Part shown: positions 1-6,191 of the stretch, piece by piece
Layout of the letters: each line of letters opens with the position of its first letter
Position numbering within the stretch: the first letter of the stretch is position 1
From: Bacteroidota bacterium
Lineage (GTDB): Bacteria; Bacteroidota; Bacteroidia; NS11-12g; UBA955
Direction: 5' to 3'
Assembly (NCBI GenBank): GCA_947460045.1
Contig: CANHGC010000097.1
Coordinates: 1-6,405 of the forward strand
DNA: 6,405 bases
Made by a program: the position numbers and the translations under genes
The notes under the pieces: generated by a model
What the model saw: only the letters and a program-made list of their open reading frames with translations
What the model was told of the DNA's origin: nothing
The model's database searches: none

Positions 1-1967
1 CAAAGAGAATTGGTGGCGTGATTGAGCTCCGGTCGGGGTTCAAACAACGAAACACTTCTCCGTTTAACACTTTTTAGAATCTGCGATTGGTTTTGCTTTT
101 TCGAGATCAACACAAACCTGCGACTGCGTTCCAACGAATTGTTCGCCAAGGCAACGTCCATGGATGTGGCAAATTGCGCATGCCAGGCCTGATGACTCGT
201 GGGCAACATATCCTCTTCATAAAACACAATTTCATCCCTCGATGTATCGTGCAATGCCCCAACAAAAAGGGTTGAATCTGGCAAGTCAAAGCCTTCCGCT
301 TTCAACTGTTTCCGAACCGCCAAATCATTGGCCATCGCACAAAACAATCGCGCGTTCACAGAGCCCGGACGACCGCAGCAAGCACCGCAATCATAGGCCG
401 AAAAATGGGGATTGTTTACACTGCTGCTGCCATGTCCAACGATGTAAATGAGCGAAGAAAATCGCTTGGTGAGCCCCATACTCTGCAGGGTTGATTTCAC
501 AATTGAAACCATTTCATCTTGGGTAAACCCAATTTGCAAGCCATCTTCGAATTGTCCTTCATATACAACTGTAAGCACACTTTGCTTGTGCATGTGTTGA
601 AGCGATGTGGCTGTGGCTGGACTCATGGTTGGCTTGAAAATTTGAAAAAACAACTTAATTGCCGACCAAAAACCCAGTGTTTGGGCAATCAGCAAACCGG
701 GCAACAAAGTATGGGTATGGCGATGAAAATGGGCATCCGTTTTACGCTTATCCTTCACACCCGATGCCTTTACCAAGTGTTTGGGCGTCATGGGGGCAGG
801 ACAAAGTTTCGTTTTAAACAAACTGCCCTCTGGCTGATAATAGGTAGCAACGCCAAAAAATCCTGGCGTACCAAACGTGTCGCAGCTAGGCAATTGAATT
901 TCTAAGTGTCTACGCAAGCTGCATTCGCGATCATCGATACAAAAAACCGCTTGATAACTGGGCGATTCAGTTTGATTGAGGCATTCTTTGCGATTTGTCT
1001 TATCAGTAAAATCCAAATTATTATTTCTCAATCCATCGATACCTGCCAAAACAGATCGGTAATGCATTTTCTCAAACGCTTTTTGCCACAAAATGCGCAA
1101 TGCAAATTCCGATGGGTTTGGATTGGGTTTCCCCTTTATGTCGATGGTGTTTTTATGATGTGACAACGGTTTGAAATCAGCGCCCAATTTCATGCAAAGC
1201 ACATCCAATTCTAACAGGAGCTCAAAATACACGATGTCATGCAGTGAGATCTTTCGCGTATCGAGCAGTCCCATTGGATTCTCTTCGATATTTGCCACGA
1301 TGCCCGACCAACCTTGGTGTGCAAACTGTTGATCTATGAGGTAACCCTGAAATAGCGACTCATCGCCCACAATTCGGTGCAACAATTCTTCAAGAGTACC
1401 TTTTTTCCGAAACAACCAATTCTTTGCTTCTGCGGTGGTGAAAAAACTCGAAAAGCTGTTTTCTTCGATGCTACGAATAGCGTCTAAGAAGCCCATATTT
1501 TTCTCAGGAAACTGCCAAATGGCGATTCCTTGATCGAGGTAAGAACACAACACCCTAAACAGACTGGGATGTACCATCGAATCAAGATCGATATTCAAAT
1601 CTTTCATCCATACCCTTCTCAACCGCCCAATTTGGGGTTCCCCCTGAAACATTGGGCGGGTATGTATCATTTTCTCTAGCCACAGAGTACGTTCACCCTC
1701 GAGTTTTTCCTTAGCTATTACTTGTTCAAGTGCTTCAGGAGAAATTTCACCGTGGTGAAATTTCTCCTGAAATTCGCTGAGTGACAGCAAGGTTTTGTAT
1801 CCAAAACGTTCTTGAGCCTCCAATAAACCCGAGAAGAAGGGCCTATTTTGGAAGGCATGCAATGTATTATGGTGAACAAAATCCTTCAGGGGCGCTTGGG
1901 CCGGCAAAAAATGCCTAATCTCCTCCAAAGCTTTTGCGATGGAAGAATCAACATTCACGTGTTTCAT
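1..1967 (-). CDS. dabA: DabA / DUF2309 (UPF0753) inorganic-carbon accumulation protein, C-terminus cut by window edge
   Basis: The minus-strand frame is open from ATG at 1967 to the window edge, giving 655 codons plus two bases with no stop. It is recognised as the DabA (DUF2309, UPF0753) family. DabA is a beta-carbonic-anhydrase-like zinc subunit on the cytoplasmic side, known to convert CO2 to bicarbonate in energy-coupled DAB complexes. Visible marks are an N-terminal FVHHNTLHAF motif (30-39; many relatives have HNPL), CIDDRE (343-348) and GHGSSS (511-516) followed by YDCGACCG (525-532). Expected zinc ligands are C343, D345, H512 and C527, and the H-to-C spacing of 15 matches characterised DabA. 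RPELNHATNSL (645-655) corresponds to the family's conserved RPEWGLA-type segment. Family members are usually about 800 residues or longer, so roughly a fifth is missing. There is no signal peptide or obvious transmembrane segment. The gene starts 6 nt after the sulP stop (TAGGGCGACATG), implying translational coupling. Unusually, the partner gene directly upstream is SulP, not the NuoL-like dabB. Family call is firm; transport of inorganic carbon here is inferred. Confidence 0.93.
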   Translation of the reverse strand, partial: MKHVNVDSSIAKALEEIRHFLPAQAPLKDFVHHNTLHAFQNRPFFSGLLEAQERFGYKTLLSLSEFQEKFHHGEISPEALEQVIAKEKLEGERTLWLEKMIHTRPMFQGEPQIGRLRRVWMKDLNIDLDSMVHPSLFRVLCSYLDQGIAIWQFPEKNMGFLDAIRSIEENSFSSFFTTAEAKNWLFRKKGTLEELLHRIVGDESLFQGYLIDQQFAHQGWSGIVANIEENPMGLLDTRKISLHDIVYFELLLELDVLCMKLGADFKPLSHHKNTIDIKGKPNPNPSEFALRILWQKAFEKMHYRSVLAGIDGLRNNNLDFTDKTNRKECLNQTESPSYQAVFCIDDRECSLRRHLEIQLPSCDTFGTPGFFGVATYYQPEGSLFKTKLCPAPMTPKHLVKASGVKDKRKTDAHFHRHTHTLLPGLLIAQTLGFWSAIKLFFQIFKPTMSPATATSLQHMHKQSVLTVVYEGQFEDGLQIGFTQDEMVSIVKSTLQSMGLTKRFSSLIYIVGHGSSSVNNPHFSAYDCGACCGRPGSVNARLFCAMANDLAVRKQLKAEGFDLPDSTLFVGALHDTSRDEIVFYEEDMLPTSHQAWHAQFATSMDVALANNSLERSRRFVLISKKQNQSQILKSVKRRSVSLFEPRPELNHATNSL
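1623..1659. repeat. 9-bp inverted repeat with nested GGGG/CCCC arms, inside dabA
   Basis: CCGCCCAAT (1623-1631) is exactly reverse-complemented by ATTGGGCGG (1651-1659). The intervening 19 bases contain GGGG-TT-CCCC (1634-1643), which can form an inner stem. It encodes part of dabA around residues 103-115, 74 bp nearer the window's left end than the 18-bp repeat. Confidence 0.8.
1734..1771. repeat. Perfect 18-bp inverted repeat with 2-nt centre, inside dabA
   Basis: The left arm TTCAGGAGAAATTTCACC (1734-1751), GT (1752-1753), and the exact reverse complement GGTGAAATTTCTCCTGAA (1754-1771) form an 18-bp perfect stem. It is in frame within dabA, encoding residues 66-78 (FQEKFHHGEISPE), about 200 nt from the start codon. 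The HHGEISPEAL segment agrees with the family's G-x-I pattern at this place, so it looks like ordinary coding sequence and not an insertion. In the mRNA it would form a strong hairpin. Confidence 0.95.
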
Positions 1968-1973
1968 GTCGCC

Positions 1974-3593
1974 CTATTTTGTGTTGCCCATGTGATCCAA
2001 CCGATTGCTTTTTTCGCGCATTCGGGTTGATAAAGCGTGGTTCGATTTTGAGGTAGGTTTCAGAAGTTCCAAACCCAACACATGTAAATTACCGCCGGCA
2101 TTCTCAAAATCGTTGCTCAAATGAATCAGGTTATCCATCACTGTATGGTCAACTACATTGCATTGCGTTAAATCCAACTTCAAATTTGAGGAGGTCGTAA
2201 ATTTATCGATGTGTTTCTTGATACCCAACCAATTTGAAAAAACCGCTGCGCCGGTAACGACGATTGTTTGACCTTGAGTTTGGGCACGAGCTTTAAAGGT
2301 TGATTTCAACGGTACCCCTAGGATAAACTGGGTGACCAATTTTACCAAAATACCTACACCAATACCCACCAACAAATCGGTCATGAGTGTTACCACAATC
2401 GTTACACAGAATACAATCAACTGTTCCGGACCAATTTTGGCCATCCTACCAAATTCTTTCGGACTTGCCAATTTGAAGCCCACCCCTATAAGCATAGCGG
2501 CCAAAGCCGAGAAGGGAATCAAATCAGAAAACTGCAAATCGAGCATCAAGAAAATCAAAATGAAAACGCCGTGAAAGAAATTCGCCCATCGGGTTTTTGC
2601 ACCATTGCTCACGTTTGCACTACTGCGGGCCACTTCTGAAATCATGGGCAAACCACCGAGCAAAGAAGCCACAACGTTACCAATACCCACGGCGACCAAA
2701 TCTTTGTTGGCATTGCTCTTTCTGTGATACGGATCGAGCATATCTACCGCTTTCACTGTCAATAAACTCTCCAAACTACCCACCAGGGCAAACATGATTA
2801 CATATTTGATAAAAACCCCCGTTTGTTGAAATCCGTCGAACCGCTCATTCCATGCCAATGTATGAATGAAATCTTGATCAAAGTGTATTAATTGTCCTTT
2901 ACCCAATCCCAACAATTTTGCCAATGGGATGGCCAATGTGAGCACCACCAAAGGCGCGGGGATTTTCTTCAGCAGTGGCTGTTTGATGCGAGGCCAAAGA
3001 AACACAATCAACAAACTCAGTAATCCCACCACCGCCACTTTGGGATCGATATGCATTAAGGTGTGTGGAATTTCCGACAGCAACTCCATGGGCTCAACGA
3101 TGGGCTTTCCCAATTCATTCACTGGGTTGATCCCCAACAGCACGTGCACTTGTTTCGACATGATGATCACGCCAATGGCGGCCAACATACCATGAACGGC
3201 ACTCAGCGGGAAAAAATCCACCAAGGAACCCATTCTGATCATACCAAAAAGTACTTGAAGTACACCGGCCACTAGCAAGGCACCCAGGGCCAAATGCCAT
3301 CCCAAAATGGAATCGCCCTGACCAAATTCGGCCACACTGCCCGCTACAATCACGATCAAACCCGCGGCAGGACCTTTGATTGTGAGGCGAGAACCGGCAA
3401 AGAATGAGACAACCAAACCACCTACCATGGCGGTCATCAATCCCATAATTGGCGGAAAATCACTTGCTTTGGCGATGCCCAAGCTCAATGGCAACGCGAG
3501 TAAAAAAACCAGGAAACCTGATAGAGAATCTGCTACTATATTATCTTTTAGCCCTTGGATACCATCCTTCGGCAATGTTGTTTTTTTGTTCAT
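1974..3593 (-). CDS. SulP-family inorganic anion (bicarbonate/sulfate) transporter with C-terminal STAS domain
   Basis: This 539-residue inner-membrane protein has the SulP (SLC26) architecture. About a dozen hydrophobic segments span roughly residues 24-425, followed by a short STAS domain (about 430-515). SulP marks include GSRLTIKGPAAGLIVIV (67-83) in the TM3 region and GSLESLLTVKAVD (272-284). The conserved stretch from GIGNVVASLLGGLP (303-316) to VARSSANVSNG (321-331) lies near the substrate site in this family. The STAS domain keeps the DLTQCNVVDHT core (474-484), with D483 and T485-like positions around the usual regulatory Ser/Thr site. SulP members carry sulfate, bicarbonate (BicA) or other anions. 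Sequence alone does not fix the substrate, but the following dabA favours bicarbonate. ATG at 3593 lies one base after the porin stop (TAAGATG), and the stop at 1974-1976 is 6 nt before dabA, so all three genes should be co-transcribed and translationally coupled. Length and domain order look intact. Confidence 0.93.
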   Translation of the reverse strand: MNKKTTLPKDGIQGLKDNIVADSLSGFLVFLLALPLSLGIAKASDFPPIMGLMTAMVGGLVVSFFAGSRLTIKGPAAGLIVIVAGSVAEFGQGDSILGWHLALGALLVAGVLQVLFGMIRMGSLVDFFPLSAVHGMLAAIGVIIMSKQVHVLLGINPVNELGKPIVEPMELLSEIPHTLMHIDPKVAVVGLLSLLIVFLWPRIKQPLLKKIPAPLVVLTLAIPLAKLLGLGKGQLIHFDQDFIHTLAWNERFDGFQQTGVFIKYVIMFALVGSLESLLTVKAVDMLDPYHRKSNANKDLVAVGIGNVVASLLGGLPMISEVARSSANVSNGAKTRWANFFHGVFILIFLMLDLQFSDLIPFSALAAMLIGVGFKLASPKEFGRMAKIGPEQLIVFCVTIVVTLMTDLLVGIGVGILVKLVTQFILGVPLKSTFKARAQTQGQTIVVTGAAVFSNWLGIKKHIDKFTTSSNLKLDLTQCNVVDHTVMDNLIHLSNDFENAGGNLHVLGLELLKPTSKSNHALSTRMREKSNRLDHMGNTK

Positions 3594-3594
3594 C

Positions 3595-4941
3595 TTAGAT
3601 ATTTATTTGATACTGAATGGTGAAAGTGGACTTCCGGTTAAGGGTATACAAGTCCGATTGAAATAACTGAATCGCTGGACGATTTGATAGGTCCATTGTT
3701 AGTTTGGATTGATTGCCAGGCATCAACCAATTGAGCCCACAACTCCAATTCACGTGTGTTTGATCATTGAATCGCTGATATTTTGTGAGACACTCGGTGG
3801 CATACACTTGCAATTGACCATGTTGAGATACATCGCCCAGAAAATCCTGTGGCAACAAATACGCTTGTTGAAAGTAGGCGACTTTTCCGGTTCCAAACAT
3901 CGGATAAGCGTTGCCATATTGCGAGCCCACATCTTTGGCAAGTCCGGCCACCTGAATACCATCCGCAGGGTTCATGATCCCGTTGAATCTCAAGTAATTC
4001 TTGCCGTAATTGGTTGAAAACAAACCGAGATACAAGTGCAAAGCACTACCCTTTTCCCGGTTCAACGGGGCGTCGTAAAACACTTCCATACAGACCAACC
4101 TCATGGCTGCATATTGGGTATCTACCGCATTGGTTCCGCTGGCCAAATACCATGTTGCATTGCGTTGGTATATAGCGCCAAGCGACACATTCAACACTTT
4201 CTTCTTACCCAAATAAGTACCAGCCATATAGGGCGTTTTCAAGGGCTCTTGGTCGAAGAAATTGTAACCAATCATCACCTGTTGCTGCATGCGGTGTGTT
4301 TTCAAAGCCAAGGTGGCATTGGGTCCGATCGCCGGCTGCACCATTCCATTCGATTGCACCGGAAAAGGATCAGACAGTACAATGCGATAATCCCACCGAT
4401 GTATTTGCCCTCTCGCCACCACACTCAATTTTCGACTGAATTGATCCGTTTGATCTACGGTAGTTTGCGCGAAAACGGGCACATCTAGTGCCAAAATTGT
4501 GGCGATGCTGGGCTGGGAAAATCTGCTTAATCCATTGGCAATCGTTAATCCGCCCCCCAATTTCAATCGATCGCCAAGCACACTGTATTCGCACAATGCA
4601 TCGTGAATGAAAAAGGTATTTTTCCGATTGCTGTTCAAGTTGGTCATGCGATTGAAATTGTTCTGACCAGCTTGAAAATATAGAAATACTTTGGGTGCAA
4701 CTTCGCCAAAGGCTTGAAATCTAGTTCTACGCAAACCTATATCTGTGGTGTGCGATTGCGGTTCACCCAAAACGGTGGTCAATGGATTGCTTTCATTGTA
4801 CCTCAACCAAACTTGATTGAGTGCATGAAATTCCCATTGTGGCTTATGATTCACAGATACCAGAGGCACTGTTGAGGTTGTTTGCCCGAGCACTGCATTG
4901 CAGATTATCAGCAAAAACCCCATTATGATTTTTGATTTCAT
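3595..4941 (-). CDS. Outer-membrane beta-barrel porin of Bacteroidota type
   Basis: The 448-residue protein starts with a signal peptide: Lys-rich MKSK, a hydrophobic core IIMGFLLIICNAV and probable cleavage near LGQ (residues 18-20). The mature chain alternates polar and hydrophobic residues as in beta strands and ends in STFTIQYQINI, a strand-like C-terminus. The pattern NQVWLRYNE (42-50), TDIGLRRTRFQAFGE (66-80), and FLYFQAGQNNFN (86-97) is one I associate with Bacteroidota porin-like proteins of the phosphate-selective porin/OprP-like group. The barrel would admit small solutes, plausibly anions, into the periplasm. It is first in a three-gene operon; sulP begins one base after its stop, so the porin probably feeds the SulP transporter. 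The ATG at 4941 is preceded by an A-rich leader (AAAAAGTAAAC), usual in this phylum, without Shine-Dalgarno. No specificity can be read from the sequence; a generic barrel protein is the main alternative. Confidence 0.85.
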   Translation of the reverse strand: MKSKIIMGFLLIICNAVLGQTTSTVPLVSVNHKPQWEFHALNQVWLRYNESNPLTTVLGEPQSHTTDIGLRRTRFQAFGEVAPKVFLYFQAGQNNFNRMTNLNSNRKNTFFIHDALCEYSVLGDRLKLGGGLTIANGLSRFSQPSIATILALDVPVFAQTTVDQTDQFSRKLSVVARGQIHRWDYRIVLSDPFPVQSNGMVQPAIGPNATLALKTHRMQQQVMIGYNFFDQEPLKTPYMAGTYLGKKKVLNVSLGAIYQRNATWYLASGTNAVDTQYAAMRLVCMEVFYDAPLNREKGSALHLYLGLFSTNYGKNYLRFNGIMNPADGIQVAGLAKDVGSQYGNAYPMFGTGKVAYFQQAYLLPQDFLGDVSQHGQLQVYATECLTKYQRFNDQTHVNWSCGLNWLMPGNQSKLTMDLSNRPAIQLFQSDLYTLNRKSTFTIQYQINI

Positions 4942-5026
4942 GTTTACTTTTTATGATTGAACATCTCTCTATTAAAATAGAAAATTGGATAAAAACTGGG
5001 AAATAACACTCCCAATAATCATCAGA
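4942..5026 (-). promoter_or_regulatory. Intergenic leader of the porin-sulP-dabA operon; no clear promoter
   Basis: These 85 AT-rich bases separate the small reading frame from the porin gene. They hold the weak hairpin at 4991-5014. Further down is TATTTTAA (minus strand, about 45-30 nt before the ATG), a 6/8 match to the Bacteroidota -7 consensus TAnnTTTG but without a convincing TTG at -33. Just before the start codon lies an A-rich stretch that can serve as a Bacteroidota-type ribosome entry signal. Whether the operon starts here or at the stronger element near 5380 cannot be settled from the sequence. Confidence 0.3.
4991..5014 (-). terminator. Weak terminator-like hairpin upstream of the porin gene
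   Basis: Read on the minus strand, TGGGA (5014-5010), an 8-nt loop and TCCCA (5001-4997) form a 5-bp stem, followed by G and five T residues (4995-4991). It sits 12 nt after the stop of the small upstream reading frame and 50 nt before the porin start. It could end or attenuate transcription entering the porin-sulP-dabA operon. The stem is short, so full termination is doubtful. Confidence 0.3.
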
Positions 5027-5371
5027 TCAACAAAAAAGCTTAAGCGTTTTTAGGGATACACATCGCTTGCGGAAGAGGTGCAAACTGAAACTATTGGTAA
5101 TATCGAAGCCTTCACAAACAGACAACTCTTGTGAAAAGCGTTCAGATTTCAACAATGAAGTAGTAAATGAGCAATTGTGGCCAGTGAAAGTAAAGGCCAA
5201 ATCTTTCTCTAACAGATCATCAGCATCTATGTCCCACTCACAAACAATGGCAGATTGTTCGAGATTTTTGGTAAAGGTATTGGATGATAAATTAGAAATG
5301 AAAACCACCAAAAACAGCCCAAATACGAGGTATTTGAAAGCGTTTAAGTAATATTTGAGTGATTTATTCAA
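5027..5371 (-). CDS. Hypothetical small membrane-anchored, cysteine-containing protein (TTG start)
   Basis: I do not recognise this 114-residue product. An N-terminal basic stretch (NKSLKYYLNAFKY, 2-14) precedes one hydrophobic segment (about 15-27, LVFGLFLVVFISN). This fits a signal anchor or uncleaved signal peptide, with a soluble part outside the cytoplasm holding C44, C67, C86, C104 and the terminal C114, where disulfides are possible. The frame contains no ATG codon. The first usual start is TTG at 5371; upstream the frame closes with TAA at about 5402-5404. The start lies only 5 nt after a TATCTTTG promoter-like element, so the mRNA would be nearly leaderless. It sits on the same strand between the omega-amidase (stop 46 nt upstream) and the porin (85 nt downstream). 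The overlapping plus-strand frame (5067-5351) lacks hydrophobic or domain features and is judged a shadow. The region may instead be a non-coding leader, so confidence is moderate. Confidence 0.5.
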   Translation of the reverse strand: MNKSLKYYLNAFKYLVFGLFLVVFISNLSSNTFTKNLEQSAIVCEWDIDADDLLEKDLAFTFTGHNCSFTTSLLKSERFSQELSVCEGFDITNSFSLHLFRKRCVSLKTLKLFC

Positions 5372-5376
5372 TAATG

Positions 5377-5384
5377 CAAAGATA
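5377..5384 (-). promoter_or_regulatory. Bacteroidota-type -7 promoter element TATCTTTG
   Basis: The minus strand reads TATCTTTG here, a full match to the TAnnTTTG -7 consensus of the Bacteroidota primary sigma factor. It lies in the 46-nt gap after the omega-amidase stop, exactly where a promoter for the small reading frame or the whole porin operon would be expected. The usual TTG-type -33 element is poor (CTTA about 19-22 nt upstream). The predicted transcription start falls around 5369-5373, at or next to the TTG start codon. Confidence 0.55.
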
Positions 5385-5417
5385 CCACAGTTAATGATGT
5401 CTTAAGTGATCTTATTG

Positions 5418-6191
5418 TCAGAATCCATCGGCATCATTCAGAAAAGGGAATTTGCTTCGAAACAGATCCAATGGGCCCTTTTCAATCACCACATGGGCAA
5501 TACCCTCCCTTTCGTGCGGCGGCAACATGGCATCGCCATCGAAACGCAACACTTGGGAATGGCCGTTGTGAGCGATGCCATTTCCATCGTTTCCAATTCG
5601 ATTCACCCCAACCACATAGGCTTGATTTTCTATCGCCCTGGCTTTGAGCAGTGCATCCCACGCAGGTATTCTTGCCGAAGGCCAATTCGCAACGAACAAA
5701 AGACATTGAGGAATTTCAGTTCGATCTTGCAACAGGGTCTTTCGTATCCAAGCTGGAAATCGCAAATCATAGCAAATGAAGGGTGCTATTTTCCAACCCT
5801 GAAATTCAAACACACACATCTCATCGCCATGGGTGTAGGCATTCTGCTCACCGGCAAAGGAAAACAAATGGCGTTTGTTGTATTGGGCAACCACTTCACC
5901 TTTGTAAATGGCCAAAAATCGATTGTAAAAGTTGCCGTTTTCTTTGATGGCCAAACTCCCACAAATCATCCGATCAGCGCTCATATCCTTCATCCACTGT
6001 ACCGTTTCACCGTCAATACTTTCTGCCCACAGCTGCGGATTCATGGTAAATCCAGTACCAAACATTTCGGGGAGAACCACCAAAGAACCGGCCGTTGTTT
6101 GTCCCATATGCCACTGCAATCTGGCACGATTGGCCGCGGGATTTTCCCAATTTAGGGCGGTTTGAACCAAATAGATATTTAGAGCTGACAT
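5418..6191 (-). CDS. Omega-amidase of the nitrilase (carbon-nitrogen hydrolase) superfamily
   Basis: The 257-residue cytosolic enzyme has a complete nitrilase-superfamily catalytic set: E42 in VVLPEMF (38-44), K106 in YNKRHLF (104-110), and the nucleophile C140 in FICYDLRFP (138-146). The assisting glutamate E115 lies in SFAGEQNAY (111-119). The motif combination, length and the NWPSARIPAWDALLKARAIENQ region (169-190) match omega-amidases (YafV/Nit2 type). These hydrolyse 2-oxoglutaramate to 2-oxoglutarate and ammonia, and also 2-oxosuccinamate. ATG at 6191 lies inside the end of the upstream aminotransferase gene (13-nt overlap), so the two should be translationally coupled. The pairing supports this specific activity over other nitrilase branches: the transaminase uses glutamine and the amidase pulls the reaction forward. 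No missing residue or truncation is seen. Confidence 0.92.
   Translation of the reverse strand: MSALNIYLVQTALNWENPAANRARLQWHMGQTTAGSLVVLPEMFGTGFTMNPQLWAESIDGETVQWMKDMSADRMICGSLAIKENGNFYNRFLAIYKGEVVAQYNKRHLFSFAGEQNAYTHGDEMCVFEFQGWKIAPFICYDLRFPAWIRKTLLQDRTEIPQCLLFVANWPSARIPAWDALLKARAIENQAYVVGVNRIGNDGNGIAHNGHSQVLRFDGDAMLPPHEREGIAHVVIEKGPLDLFRSKFPFLNDADGF

Noticed and set aside
519..1163. Two plus-strand frames (519-905 and 906-1163) that together cover part of the left region
   Set aside because: They lie opposite the continuous, family-matching dabA frame and show no domain motifs; they are antisense shadows.
3250..3263. GTACTT-G-AAGTAC short inverted repeat in sulP
   Set aside because: Six-base arms are common by chance and there is no supporting context.
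4036..4488. Plus-strand 150-codon open frame opposite the porin
   Set aside because: Shadow of the porin gene; the minus strand has the signal peptide and barrel pattern over its full length.
5032..5051. AAAAAAGCTTAAGCGTTTTT, an A-tract/T-tract flanked GCTTAAGC palindrome, as a bidirectional terminator
   Set aside because: The 8-bp palindrome leaves no loop and the flanks mismatch, so a stable hairpin is not expected; it also lies within the last codons of the small reading frame.
5039..5406. CTTAAG found at both 5039-5044 and 5401-5406, flanking the small reading frame
   Set aside because: A 6-bp palindrome occurring twice in AT-rich DNA is expected by chance and the flanking bases do not match.
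5406..6155. Plus-strand 249-codon open frame
   Set aside because: It is antisense to the omega-amidase, whose catalytic motifs are all intact on the minus strand; the plus-strand translation shows no recognisable domain.
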